A DNA stretch of 64,000 nt. It comes from Oscillospiraceae bacterium. GTDB lineage: Bacteria > Bacillota > Clostridia > Oscillospirales > Oscillospiraceae. The stretch spans positions 44,284 to 108,283 of the forward strand of contig SVLB01000001.1 of the NCBI GenBank assembly GCA_015068135.1, read 5' to 3'. The notes under the pieces were generated by a model that had not been told where the DNA came from, searched no databases, and worked only from the letters and a program-made list of their open reading frames with translations. Each line of letters starts with the position of its first letter. The stretch's first letter is position 1. The translations under genes were made by a program, and so were the position numbers. This document shows, piece after piece, positions 15,991-24,951 of the stretch.

Positions 15991-17397
15991 TTATACGATA
16001 TCGCCGTTATCGAAGGGATCGCCGCACTCGGGGCAGAACTTGGGTGCCTTGGTGGGGTCGGCAGGCTGCCAGCCGCACTTATCGCACTTGTACTGGGGAA
16101 CACCGGCAGGCTTCTTAGCGCCGCAGTTCTGGCAGAACTTGCCGGTATTGGTGGTGCCGCAGGAGCAGGTCCAGCCGCCGTCATCGGCAGGCTTGGGGCT
16201 GCCGCATTCCGTGCAGAATTTCCCGGTAACCGTGGCGCCGCACTTGCACTTCCAGCTGCCGGCTGCCTGAGGCTCCGGCTTCTTGGCACCGCACTCGGGG
16301 CAGAACTTACCGGTGGCAGTGGCACCGCAGGCGCACTTCCAGCCGTCCGCTGCAGGGGCAGCCGGCTGCTGGGCCTGCTGTTGCTGCTGGAAGGAGGCGA
16401 TCTGCTGGGCAACATTGAAGCCGCCGCCCATGGCGTTGCCGGCCATGCCCATGCCCATAAAGCCGGTCATGGCACCGGCAGTATTGCCCGCAGCAGTTTC
16501 CATGGCATTGGCAGAAGCCGACGCCATACGGCCCATAGCCATTGCCGCATTGGAGCCATAGGACATGGAGTCCTCCATCTCCTGGATCTTCTTCATATCC
16601 TCGGGAGCCAAAGTAATGGGATTCAGAGCGATCTTTTCCACGGAAAGGCCACGGTCCTGCCAGTCAGCGCGGAGAGCATCGTTCATAGCGACCTTCAGCT
16701 CGTTGGCCTTGGCAGGCAGCTGGGCAGGACGCAGCTCCATTTCAGCCAGTGCGCCAAAGGCGGGCTGCAGTGCAGACACGAACTCGGTCTTCAGCTGATC
16801 GTCGATCTGCTCTCTGGTGAAGGCATACTCCACATTGCCGCAGACCTTGGTGTAGAACAGCAGAGGATCGCTGATGATATAGGAATAAACACCGTTGCAG
16901 CGGACATTGACAGTACGGCTGAAGCCCAGGCGCTTATTCATGACCTCAAAGATAATGGGGCTGGGAGTGCCGAACTTGTTGCCCATGATCTCCTTGGTGT
17001 TGAAGTAATAAACTCTCTGATCCTTGCCGGTGTCGCCGCCGTAGGTAAAACGCTTGCCGATGGACTTGAAGGTGTCCTTCAGGCTCTGACCGAACTTTCC
17101 TGCAAAGATAGAAGGCTCGGTGGAGGTATCGTAGGTATACTCACCGGGCTCGGCACAGACCTCTACGACCTTGCCCTGCTCCACGATGATCATGCACTGA
17201 CCGTCGGCAACGGCAATACCGGAGCCGTTGCTGATGATGTTGTCGCTGCCCTTGGTGTTAGAGCTGCGGCCGGAAACCCGCTTCTGACCCTTGATCATAA
17301 GGGTATCCATATCCAATGCCTCGCAGTAGAAAAACTCCTTCCACTGATCGGCCAGTACGCCGCCCAGAGCGCCGATGCCTGCTTTAATAAGTCCCAT
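15991..17397 (-). CDS. SPFH-domain protein with four C-terminal zinc ribbons (YdjI-like)
   Basis: This 468-residue protein has an N-terminal SPFH/virion-core-like domain (residues about 1-300, with FFYCEALDMDTLMIKGQKR) and a low-complexity Gln/Ala/Met linker. Four zinc ribbons follow in tandem, each with two Cys-x-Cys or Cys-x2-Cys pairs (for example CACGATATGKFCPECG and CSCGTTNTGKFCQNCG). Bacillus YdjI, with a related layout, forms membrane-associated assemblies linked to envelope stress; the role here is inferred. There is no transmembrane segment. It has its own ribosome site and lies upstream of no obvious partner. Confidence 0.85.
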   Translation of the reverse strand: MGLIKAGIGALGGVLADQWKEFFYCEALDMDTLMIKGQKRVSGRSSNTKGSDNIISNGSGIAVADGQCMIIVEQGKVVEVCAEPGEYTYDTSTEPSIFAGKFGQSLKDTFKSIGKRFTYGGDTGKDQRVYYFNTKEIMGNKFGTPSPIIFEVMNKRLGFSRTVNVRCNGVYSYIISDPLLFYTKVCGNVEYAFTREQIDDQLKTEFVSALQPAFGALAEMELRPAQLPAKANELKVAMNDALRADWQDRGLSVEKIALNPITLAPEDMKKIQEMEDSMSYGSNAAMAMGRMASASANAMETAAGNTAGAMTGFMGMGMAGNAMGGGFNVAQQIASFQQQQQAQQPAAPAADGWKCACGATATGKFCPECGAKKPEPQAAGSWKCKCGATVTGKFCTECGSPKPADDGGWTCSCGTTNTGKFCQNCGAKKPAGVPQYKCDKCGWQPADPTKAPKFCPECGDPFDNGDIV

Positions 17398-17493
17398 AAT
17401 GCATTGCTCCTTTTTTTGTATCGTTTGATGCAGACGTTTGCATTCCTATGCACAGTATATCACACAGGAATGCGGATTTCCACTGTTTTTCTC

Positions 17494-18390
17494 TTAATAT
17501 GCACCGGAAAGCAAATATTTTTGCTGTTCCAGCAGGTACTTTGCGCGGACAGCCTCCACTTCCACCGCCTCATAGGTGAACGTTTCGCCGGGGATGGTCT
17601 CTCCGTCCATCACAACGGTGGTCTTGATGAGATTGTTGTTTTCATCGTATTCGTACAAGCATCTGTAGCTATAGTCCGTATCATAATGGACCTTCTCAAC
17701 GATCTGCCCGTCCTCGACCCGGCAGTCAAAGATCCGGTTGCACTGCGGATCCTCGCAATAAACATTGCTCAGCACCTGCCCCTGGTATTCGTAGTACACG
17801 GCAGATTGCAAAAGTCCGTCGTAGTACTCCCGTTTCTCAGTCACATTGCCGTTGGTGTCGTATGCATACTGCAGACCGCTGAAATTGCCGCCATCATATA
17901 ACACTTCCTGGAGCTTTCCGTCTTCTGAAACGCTCAGGGTCTGAATCTGGCTGTCGGTCTCCCCCTCCCATAGGGTCCGCTGCTGACCGGCCATGCCGTT
18001 ACCGTCCTTTTCCTCAAAATAAGCGGTGTACATCAACTGGTTTTCCAGGCTATAGACCTGATAGCTGTCGATATTATGGTTTTCGTCGTAGGAATACGCC
18101 GTATAGCCGCTGTCAAAAAGATCGGTACGGGTCAGAAGATACACGGTAACCTTCTCTGCCTGGACAGGCTCGGTTACAGGCTCGGTGACCGGCTCAGTGG
18201 TAGCCTGGGTGGCAGGTTCTGTAGTTGCCTCAGAGGCTTGGATGGTGGCTGCTGTCGATTCTTCTGTGGCAGCCGTGGTGGGGACTGCCTGGGTGGCTTG
18301 GGTGGGCTTGGTGTCGGGCTTGGCTTCCGCGCAGGCCGCCAGAGTCAGCAGCATTGCCAATACCAACAAATAGGCGAATAGCTTTTTCAT
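17494..18390 (-). CDS. Lipoprotein of unknown function
   Basis: A 298-residue secreted lipoprotein: signal peptide with lipobox LTLAAC, then a Thr/Ala/Glu/Pro-rich linker (TTEPVTEPVTEP), then a beta-rich domain with repeated Tyr-Asp-x-Asn-x-Asn units such as YSYDENHNID and YEYDENNNLIK, reminiscent of RHS/YD-like or MORN-like repeats. I do not recognise a family. It follows the GH36 gene by 15 bases on the same strand and may be co-transcribed with it. Confidence 0.78.
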   Translation of the reverse strand: MKKLFAYLLVLAMLLTLAACAEAKPDTKPTQATQAVPTTAATEESTAATIQASEATTEPATQATTEPVTEPVTEPVQAEKVTVYLLTRTDLFDSGYTAYSYDENHNIDSYQVYSLENQLMYTAYFEEKDGNGMAGQQRTLWEGETDSQIQTLSVSEDGKLQEVLYDGGNFSGLQYAYDTNGNVTEKREYYDGLLQSAVYYEYQGQVLSNVYCEDPQCNRIFDCRVEDGQIVEKVHYDTDYSYRCLYEYDENNNLIKTTVVMDGETIPGETFTYEAVEVEAVRAKYLLEQQKYLLSGAY

Positions 18391-18405
18391 ACGATCTCCT
18401 CCTGT

Positions 18406-20583
18406 TTATGTGTTTTCCTTACGGAAGTGGTAGACTTGGGTTTCGTAATCCCCGTCGGGGAATTTGGGGCAAATGCCGAAATGCATCCAGCTGTTGCCGG
18501 CCATGGTTCTGTCCAGCTCCGGCACATAATAGCGCACTTGCGGATCCAGTCCTCTGGGAAACAGCTTGCGCTCCGGCTCGTTGAAATTCTCCTGAAGCCG
18601 CATTACCGTGAGTTTTCCTTTCGTTTTATCCTTGGACACCAGGCACACAGCAAAATAGTTACTGCCGCCCACCGGGGCTTCCAGCCGGTACAGATCACCC
18701 TCCAATACCAGATCTTCGTCTGCACGGTAGGCCGCTACCTGTCCCGGGATCCGGGACAGCTCCTCGTCGGTGAGTTTGGTGGCATCCAGCTCATAGCCGG
18801 TGGCACCCAAATGGGCCATATCCGCCCGGGCGCCAAAGGGTGTCAGATGCTTGGCACGGCGGTTGGGCGATTCCGTCACATGGCAGGACTGGGAAGAAAG
18901 GGGGTAGCACAAAGATGCGCCGTACTGGATCTTGGCTCTGGCAGGGGCATCCGTCTGATCACTGATCCACACCTGGGGGAAGTAATACAAAATCGCCGGA
19001 TCATACCGGGAGCCGCCGCTGGCACAGCCTTCAAACAGAACATTGGGATTTGCCTCCACGATCCGCTGGAACAGATCGTATACGCCCAAAACCTGCCGGT
19101 GCATCAGCTCCTTCTGCCGGTGGGGAGGCAGTGCCAGGGAGTAGCCCTCGGTCATATCCCGGTTGCAGTCCCATTTTACATAGTCAATCTCGTGGGAGCG
19201 GATCACAGCATTGACCGTATCGGCAATAAAGCTGCGGACCTCCTCCCGTGTCAGATCCAAAAACAGCTGTTCCCGGGCCTCCACCGGTTCTTCCTCGGGG
19301 GTACGGATCACCCAGTCCGGGTGCGCCCGGTACAGATCGCTGTCTTTGTTTACCATCTCCGGCTCAAACCATAAGCCGAAGCGCATTCCCTTGCCATGGG
19401 TAAAGTCAATGAGATCCTTCAAAGGACCTCCCAGCTTCTTTTCATTGACGAACCAGTCGCCCAGGCCGGAGGAAGCATCGTCCCGCTTTCCAAACCAGCC
19501 GTCGTCCAGCACAAAGGTATCGATGCCCGTACCGGCAACCCGGGAGATCATGCCCTTCAGCTTTTCTAAAGTAAACAGAAACCGGGTACCCTCCCAATTA
19601 TTGATGATTACGGGACGGGGCTTTTTCACAAACTGCCGGGGGATCAGAGACTCCCGGTAAAGATCGTGGAACTGGCGGCTCAAACCGGAAAAGCCCTCGT
19701 TGGAGTAGGCCAGCACCGCTTCGGGGGTCTGGAAGCTCTCACCGGGCTCCAAAAGCCAGGAGAAATCAAACTCAGAGATACCGCCGCTAACGCGCACACT
19801 GCCGTAGCTGGTGCGGTCCGCGCTGATAGACCAGGAGCCGGAATAGATCAGATTCACACCGTAAGCCTGGCCCTGATTCTCCCCGGTTTCCGGCAGTCCC
19901 ACCGCCAAAGCAGGATTCATAGCGGCAGAGGTCGTGCCGCGCTTGGAATCCAGGGTAAACACGCCCCGGTCCAAAGACGTCTGCTGCCAATGGGTCTCCG
20001 CACCGCTGGCACCCGTCAGGTACACAGCCTTCCAGGCAAGGTTCGGCAGGGTAAAGGCGAAGCTGTGGGCCTTTTCCACCCGCACCGGTGTACTTCCCAA
20101 ATTCTCGATCTTCATGCTCCGGGCAATGGCAGCGGCCTTTTCAGATACTGTATAGGATAAGGTCAGCTTTACCCCCTTGGCTGCAAAGAAAACCGCCAGG
20201 GTCTGACCCTCCCGCAAAGCAGGAAGTCCTTTCAGAGCAGGCTTATGCTCCAGGATCTCAAAGCCCGTGTATGTAAAATCGCTTCGGCGGCTTCCGTTGG
20301 CATAGGAAAGCACCAGGCTGGGGGTATGGAAATCACCGCCATAGGGGGTGTGAAATTCCTGGGGCATGGCCGAAAGATCGTAGGCCTTTCCCGTTTCATC
20401 GGTACGGATCGCCACATGGCTTCTGCCGGTTTGGGAATACTTACCAAAGGAAAGGTCCTCCCCTACCGGGCTTCCGAAATAGATATGCTCCGGCATCCCC
20501 AAAGAGTTGATACCAAAGGCATAGGTGCAGCCCTTGCTGTGCAGATAGAAGACCCGGGATGCCTCATCAAAATGAATTGCCAT
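18406..20583 (-). CDS. Alpha-galactosidase, glycoside hydrolase family 36
   Basis: This 725-residue enzyme hydrolyses terminal alpha-galactosides such as melibiose and raffinose. The N-terminal beta-sandwich is followed by a TIM barrel with TFVLDDGWFGKRDD, the nucleophile aspartate in YVKWDCNRDMTEG, the family signature FEGCASGGSRYDPA and the acid/base aspartate in WISDQTDAPAR. There is no signal peptide, so it acts in the cytoplasm on imported oligosaccharides. Length is normal for the bacterial tetrameric type. No sugar transporter lies beside it. Confidence 0.95.
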   Translation of the reverse strand: MAIHFDEASRVFYLHSKGCTYAFGINSLGMPEHIYFGSPVGEDLSFGKYSQTGRSHVAIRTDETGKAYDLSAMPQEFHTPYGGDFHTPSLVLSYANGSRRSDFTYTGFEILEHKPALKGLPALREGQTLAVFFAAKGVKLTLSYTVSEKAAAIARSMKIENLGSTPVRVEKAHSFAFTLPNLAWKAVYLTGASGAETHWQQTSLDRGVFTLDSKRGTTSAAMNPALAVGLPETGENQGQAYGVNLIYSGSWSISADRTSYGSVRVSGGISEFDFSWLLEPGESFQTPEAVLAYSNEGFSGLSRQFHDLYRESLIPRQFVKKPRPVIINNWEGTRFLFTLEKLKGMISRVAGTGIDTFVLDDGWFGKRDDASSGLGDWFVNEKKLGGPLKDLIDFTHGKGMRFGLWFEPEMVNKDSDLYRAHPDWVIRTPEEEPVEAREQLFLDLTREEVRSFIADTVNAVIRSHEIDYVKWDCNRDMTEGYSLALPPHRQKELMHRQVLGVYDLFQRIVEANPNVLFEGCASGGSRYDPAILYYFPQVWISDQTDAPARAKIQYGASLCYPLSSQSCHVTESPNRRAKHLTPFGARADMAHLGATGYELDATKLTDEELSRIPGQVAAYRADEDLVLEGDLYRLEAPVGGSNYFAVCLVSKDKTKGKLTVMRLQENFNEPERKLFPRGLDPQVRYYVPELDRTMAGNSWMHFGICPKFPDGDYETQVYHFRKENT

Positions 20584-20688
20584 GAAGCAACAATCCTTTC
20601 GAACGGTTTTTATCTATTTTACCACAGCTTCGCACAGATTGCAAATATTCCCCGGAAAGAAAAGGTCATCTCCTATCAAAAAATCAAA

Positions 20689-20717
20689 TTGCTTTCTGGT
20701 TTTATCTATGGTAAAAT
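20689..20717 (+). promoter_or_regulatory. Promoter of lspA
   Basis: TTGCTT and TAAAAT are 17 bases apart, 31 bases upstream of the lspA start, with GGGGAGG as ribosome site in between. Confidence 0.65.
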
Positions 20718-20747
20718 GGGGAAAACCCTTTCGGGGAGGCATTTACA

Positions 20748-21224
20748 ATGGTTTATTTATACATGGGTCTCATGGCCCTGGGGATCCTGGCCGCAGACCA
20801 GATCACAAAGCTTTTGACCGTTTCCAAAATTGCAGTTGGTGCTGAGGTTCCGGTCCTGGACGGTCTGTTCCACTTTACCCACGCCCACAATTACGGAGCG
20901 GCATTCTCCTCCTTTGAGGGGATGCAGTGGCTGTTTGCCCTGATCTTTGCCGCCTTTGCGGTGTTTATTGTTTGGGAGTTTTCCAAAAAGCGCTGGCCCT
21001 TTACCACCTTTGACCGGTTTTGCATCATCGCCATCTTTGCCGGCGGACTGGGCAATATGATCGACCGTCTGCGGCTGGGCTATGTGGTGGATATGATCGA
21101 AGTGGAGTTTATCCGCTTCCCGGTGTTCAATGTAGCAGACTGCTTCATTACCTGTGGATGTATTCTTTTGATGGTACACCTGATCTTTTTTAATAAGGGC
21201 TTTTGGAAGGATGAGAAGAAATGA
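20748..21224 (+). CDS. lspA: Lipoprotein signal peptidase (signal peptidase II)
   Basis: LspA removes signal peptides from diacylglyceryl-modified prolipoproteins in the cytoplasmic membrane. The 158-residue protein has four membrane helices and the two catalytic aspartates in GNMIDRLRLGYVVD and FPVFNVADCFI. HAHNYGAAFS is another conserved patch. Several predicted lipoproteins in this window are its likely substrates. It overlaps rluD by four bases. Confidence 0.95.
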   Translation: MVYLYMGLMALGILAADQITKLLTVSKIAVGAEVPVLDGLFHFTHAHNYGAAFSSFEGMQWLFALIFAAFAVFIVWEFSKKRWPFTTFDRFCIIAIFAGGLGNMIDRLRLGYVVDMIEVEFIRFPVFNVADCFITCGCILLMVHLIFFNKGFWKDEKK

Positions 21225-22123
21225 TCCTGTTGGCTGACATTCCCGGAGAACGGCTGGATGCCTTTTTGGCCCGGTGTGTGGAGGGGATGACCCGCTCCGC
21301 CGCCCAGCGATTGCTGGAGGAGGGCTGTGTCACGCGCAACGGACGCCCCGGCAAAAAGAATGACAAGCTGGTCTGCGGTGACGAGATCCGGGTGCAGATC
21401 CCCGAGGCCAAGCCCGTGGATATCGTCCCCACCCAAATCCCTTTGGATATCGTGTACGAGGACGAGGATGTTTTGGTGATCAACAAGCCCAAGGGGCTGG
21501 TGGTCCACCCGGCAGCAGGACACCAGGATGACACCCTGGTCAACGGGCTTCTGTACGCCATGGGCGACTCCCTTTCCGGGATCAACGGGGAATTGCGCCC
21601 CGGCATCGTCCATCGGATCGACAAAGATACCTCCGGTCTTTTGGCTGTGGCGAAAAACGACCTGGCCCATGTGGTGCTGGCCAGCCAGCTGAAGGATCAT
21701 ACCATGGCCCGGACCTATGAATGCATCGTCTGCGGCAGCCTTAAAGAAGATTCCGGCACGGTGGATGCCCCCATTGGCCGCCATCCCTCCGACCGGAAGA
21801 AAATGTGCGTGACCCAGCGCAATTCCAAAAACGCCGTGACCCATTGGGAGGTCATCGGCCGCTACCGGGGCTATACCCATGTGCGCTGTAAGCTGGAGAC
21901 CGGACGGACCCATCAGATCCGTGTCCACATGGCCCATATCGGTCACCCCATCCTGGGAGATACGGTCTACGGTCACAAAAAACCGGAGCTGGGACAAAGC
22001 TCCCAGGTGCTTCACGCAGGTGTTTTGTGCTTCCGCCACCCCCGGGATCAGCGGCCCGTGATCGTCGCCGCTCCCCTGCCCGATTACTTCCGGCAGGTGC
22101 TGGACAAATTGGTACAGCTGTAA
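21221..22123 (+). CDS. rluD: RluA/RluD-family pseudouridine synthase
   Basis: This 300-residue enzyme isomerises uridine to pseudouridine in rRNA. It has an N-terminal S4 RNA-binding domain (LDAFLARCVEGMTRSAAQRL) and the catalytic aspartate in GIVHRIDKDTSGLL. GRTHQIRVHM is the usual later motif. The lspA-rluD pairing is common in Firmicutes. Whether it modifies 23S positions like RluD cannot be decided from sequence. Confidence 0.93.
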   Translation: MILLADIPGERLDAFLARCVEGMTRSAAQRLLEEGCVTRNGRPGKKNDKLVCGDEIRVQIPEAKPVDIVPTQIPLDIVYEDEDVLVINKPKGLVVHPAAGHQDDTLVNGLLYAMGDSLSGINGELRPGIVHRIDKDTSGLLAVAKNDLAHVVLASQLKDHTMARTYECIVCGSLKEDSGTVDAPIGRHPSDRKKMCVTQRNSKNAVTHWEVIGRYRGYTHVRCKLETGRTHQIRVHMAHIGHPILGDTVYGHKKPELGQSSQVLHAGVLCFRHPRDQRPVIVAAPLPDYFRQVLDKLVQL

Positions 22124-22136
22124 TTTCTACTAATTC

Positions 22137-22162
22137 GGCGGGGGTCATGACCCCGCCCTACA
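22137..22162. repeat. GCGGGGTCATGACCCCGC palindrome before the PHP gene
   Basis: GGCGGGGGTCATGACCCCGCC is a near-perfect palindrome followed by CTACA. A closely related form occurs at 37947 and similar ones at 27241 and 33252, so it belongs to a dispersed family. Confidence 0.6.
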
Positions 22163-22193
22163 GATCGTCCAATAAACCAAAATTTGAAAGGAC

Positions 22194-23216
22194 ATGGTCT
22201 TTTTGAAAAAGCATCTTCTTCCTGCCAATCAGAACTGGTACAAAGCCGGCTTACACACCCACTCCACAGTCTCTGACGGCAAATTGACTCCCCTGGAGCT
22301 CAAGGCATTGTATCAGGCCAAAGGCTACAGCATTTTGGCTCTGACCGATCACCATATCATCGCCGCCCACCCGGAACTCAACGATCCGGAGTTTCTGATG
22401 CTTACGGGCATCGAGCTGAGTATGGAGACCGCAGACTACGCACCGCCCCAGAGCTTCTTCGGTGAAACCTATCATTTTAATCTCATTGCCAAGCAGCCCA
22501 ACAACCTGTGGCAGCCCTATCCTCCCAAGACCATCAATGACAATAACCGTCCTTATGCGGAAAAAGCCCATTGGGATGATGCCCAGCGCGTCTGCAGCGT
22601 AGAATGCGCCAACCGGTTCATTCAGCGAGCCAACGAAGAAGGCTTTCTGGTGATCTACAATCACCCCACCTGGTCCGGACAGTGCTGGCGGGAATATTCC
22701 CAGCTGCGTGGACTGTGGGCCCTGGAGCTTCGCAACACACACAATTGCATGATGGGCTATGACGATAACAATCATCGGGTCTATCGGGATATGCTGGCCT
22801 TTGACAACCGCCTTTGTGTAGTGGCTGCCGATGACACCCACCGTCCCCATACAGTAGGTGGTTCCTGGACCATGATCTGCGCACCTGCGCTTACTTACGA
22901 TGCAGTCATTGCCGCCATGGAGCGTGGTGATATTTACGCTTCCTGCGGTCCCGAGATCCACAGCATCTGCCTGGAGGATAATACTCTCACCCTCACCTGC
23001 TCCGAAGCCGCCCAGGTGTGTCTGGAGACTCAGGCACGTTACGCTCTGCGTTGTGCCGGTGAAAACGGCACTCCCATTACCACCGCTCAGTTTGACCTTT
23101 CCGTATGGAAACAAAAATCCAACGGTGATCCCAATGCCTATATTCGTTTTACCGTCACCGCGCCCGACGGCTCCTATGCCGCCACCAGAGCCTATCGCAT
23201 GGATGAATTATTCTGA
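22194..23216 (+). CDS. PHP-domain metal-dependent phosphoesterase
   Basis: This 340-residue protein begins with PHP metal motifs LHTHSTVSDGK and LTDHHI, then GIELSME, YNHPTWS and VAADDTHRP, which complete the site. It belongs to the TrpH/YciV-like PHP phosphoesterases that hydrolyse phosphate mono- or diesters; the substrate is unknown. The ATG at 22194 is only two bases after AAAGG; a TTG at 22203 has more normal spacing, so the start is uncertain by three codons. It precedes a HAD phosphatase. Confidence 0.85.
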   Translation: MVFLKKHLLPANQNWYKAGLHTHSTVSDGKLTPLELKALYQAKGYSILALTDHHIIAAHPELNDPEFLMLTGIELSMETADYAPPQSFFGETYHFNLIAKQPNNLWQPYPPKTINDNNRPYAEKAHWDDAQRVCSVECANRFIQRANEEGFLVIYNHPTWSGQCWREYSQLRGLWALELRNTHNCMMGYDDNNHRVYRDMLAFDNRLCVVAADDTHRPHTVGGSWTMICAPALTYDAVIAAMERGDIYASCGPEIHSICLEDNTLTLTCSEAAQVCLETQARYALRCAGENGTPITTAQFDLSVWKQKSNGDPNAYIRFTVTAPDGSYAATRAYRMDELF

Positions 23217-23223
23217 TTGATCA

Positions 23224-23275
23224 AAGCCTTTCCCAGGGGAGGCTTTTGTCCGATAAACCGGAATTGGAAAGGAGT
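23224..23275 (+). repeat. Ribosome-site repeat copy before the HAD gene
   Basis: AAGCCTTTCCCAGGGGAGGC is a hairpin followed by ATAAACCGGAATTGGAAAGG. The same hairpin-plus-tail arrangement precedes rsuA and three eut genes. Confidence 0.6.
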
Positions 23276-23282
23276 TTCCCCT

Positions 23283-24125
23283 ATGTTTTCCCAAGTCCTG
23301 CTCACTGTAGACTATGACCGGACCCTGACCGGGCCGGATTCGACGATCCCGGAACGGAATCTGGAAGCCATCCGCTATTTTATGGAAAATGGCGGTGCCT
23401 TTACCATGAATACCGGACGTTCCACCACTACCATGCGGAATCTGTTTGACAAAATTCCGGTGAATGCACCCTTTTTGCTGTATAACGGCTCTGCCGCCTA
23501 CGAAAACGGCAAGCTTACCCACTGCTGCCCCATTGATCTTCCCATGTGGGACACCCTGGATGAGGTCCATGCCCATTTCCCGGATATGAATTTGGAGATC
23601 CAGGGAGAAAAGCTGCACTACTTATATAAGGTCCTGCCCGGGTATCCGAAATTCTATCAGGGGATCGGCTGGGGCTATGCCACGGTAAGCCGCGGAGACG
23701 ATCTGGGCCCCTTTTTGAAATTCTCTCTGTTCGGCAGGACCTGGGACGACAGTGTTGCCCAGTTTTACGAGGGTACTCAGGAGGATCTGGACCGGATGGA
23801 TCAGGCCGAAGCCTGGCTGAAGGCCCGGTTCGGGGATAAGGTCAGTGTATTCCGTGCCGCGCCCCGGATCATTGACATCCACGCCGGCGGTGTGAGCAAG
23901 GGCGTTGCCGCCCGGGCACTGCAGAAGCGGATGGGGCGTAAGATTTTGGTATGTGTGGGAGATTCCCACAACGACCTTTCCATGCTGGACGACGCCGATT
24001 ATGCCTATACCCCAGCCGATGCGGTAATCGCAGGAGGCTACGAAACCGTGTGCAATTGTGCAGACGGTGCCGTTGCCGATGTGATTTATAAAAAAATCCC
24101 GGAGATTCTAAAAAATCAGCCTTGA
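23283..24125 (+). CDS. HAD-superfamily (Cof/IIB) phosphatase
   Basis: This 280-residue phosphatase has motif I as TVDYDRTL (Asp-x-Asp nucleophile pair), the cap domain of the IIB type and the late motif VCVGDSHNDLSML. Cof-type enzymes dephosphorylate sugar phosphates, FMN or nucleotides; specificity is not predictable. The start at 23283 follows GGAAAGGAG; the earlier ATG at 23217 in the track lacks a ribosome site and runs through a repeat. Confidence 0.9.
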   Translation: MFSQVLLTVDYDRTLTGPDSTIPERNLEAIRYFMENGGAFTMNTGRSTTTMRNLFDKIPVNAPFLLYNGSAAYENGKLTHCCPIDLPMWDTLDEVHAHFPDMNLEIQGEKLHYLYKVLPGYPKFYQGIGWGYATVSRGDDLGPFLKFSLFGRTWDDSVAQFYEGTQEDLDRMDQAEAWLKARFGDKVSVFRAAPRIIDIHAGGVSKGVAARALQKRMGRKILVCVGDSHNDLSMLDDADYAYTPADAVIAGGYETVCNCADGAVADVIYKKIPEILKNQP

Positions 24126-24172
24126 CAGATTGGATTTTTTATGCTACTATCTACTAGCTGAATCGCGCATTC

Positions 24173-24246
24173 GCGGGTGTAGTTCAATGGTAGAACACCA
24201 GCCTTCCAAGCTGGATACGCGGGTCCGATTCCCGTCACCCGCTCCA
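24173..24246 (+). tRNA. tRNA-Gly (anticodon TCC)
   Basis: The acceptor stem GCGGGTG pairs with CACCCGC, followed by T and encoded CCA. The anticodon loop is CTTCCAA between CCAGC and GCTGG. It is the first of three clustered tRNAs. Confidence 0.96.
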
Positions 24247-24254
24247 TTCAACAT

Positions 24255-24331
<77 letters not shown>

Positions 24332-24376
24332 TTCAGCAACTATTCACTATTCACTATTACTTCTTACTTCAAATAT

Positions 24377-24453
24377 GGTGGGTGTAGTTCAATTGGCAGA
24401 GCACTGGATTGTGGTTCCAGGCGTTGTGGGTTCGAGTCCCATCACCCACCCCA
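24377..24453 (+). tRNA. tRNA-His (anticodon GTG)
   Basis: GTGGGTG pairs with CACCCAC, an extra 5' G faces the C discriminator as expected for tRNA-His, and CCA is encoded. The anticodon loop is TTGTGGT. Its T-arm/acceptor sequence recurs inverted in the tandem repeat that follows. Confidence 0.96.
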
Positions 24454-24498
24454 GAAAAGCCAAAAGCCGTTCCGATAGGAACGGCTTTTGGCTTTTCT
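24453..24498 (+). terminator. Long palindromic terminator after tRNA-His
   Basis: AGAAAAGCCAAAAGCCGTTCC pairs perfectly with its complement through a four-base loop, about 20 bp of stem, ending in TTTTCT. It closes the tRNA cluster. Confidence 0.85.
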
Positions 24499-24503
24499 AT
24501 GGG

Positions 24504-24880
24504 TATTCGTGGGTGATGGGACTCGAAAGGGCGGCCCATCCGAAGGATGGGCAAAAATTGAGAGCTGGCGAGCAATTTTTAGCCCGTGGGAGAGTCCCAT
24601 AGGAAAAGGAGTATTCGTGGGTGATGGGACTCGAAAGGGCGACCCATCCGTAGGATGGGTAAAAATTGAGAGCTGGCGAGCAATTTTTAGCCCGTGGGAG
24701 AGTCCCATAGGAAAAGGAGTATTCGTGGGTGATGGGACTCGAAAGGGCGGCCCATCCGTAGGATGGGTAAAAATTGAGAGCTGGCGAGCAATTTTTAGCC
24801 CGTGGGAGAGTCCCATAGGAAAAGGAGTATTTGTGGGTGATGGGACTCGAAAGGGCGGCCCATCCGAAGGATGGGTAAAA
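24504..24880 (+). repeat. 108-bp tandem repeat carrying an inverted tRNA-His 3' end
   Basis: Units start at 24504, 24612, 24720 and 24828, an exact 108-base period, with the fourth unit cut short. Every unit contains GTGGGTGATGGGACTCGAA, the exact complement of bases 24431-24449 of tRNA-His. Within a complete unit ATGGGACTC pairs with GAGTCCCAT near the end, enclosing two hairpins (CCATCC/GGATGG and AAAAATTG/CAATTTTT). ORFs on both strands (36-residue repeats) arise because 108 is a multiple of three and are probably not genes. Confidence 0.92.
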
Positions 24881-24951
24881 ATGGTTCTATAACCATTGTT
24901 TTCCCGGCAAAGCTATGCTATACTAATGTAAACATAGAAAGGCGGCATATT

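Noticed and set aside
16381-17901. 506-residue plus-strand ORF spanning the SPFH and lipoprotein genes
   Set aside because: It crosses two genes and their gap on the other strand and has no ribosome site or recognisable domain.
24504-24880. CRISPR array
   Set aside because: Units are joined head to tail with no unique spacers, the repeat is far too long, and there are no cas genes.
24442-24892. ORFs on both strands encoding 36-residue repeats over the tandem repeat
   Set aside because: The period of 108 bases is divisible by three, so frames without a stop stay open by chance on both strands. No ribosome site is tied to either start, and the sequence has stronger RNA-structure features than protein features.
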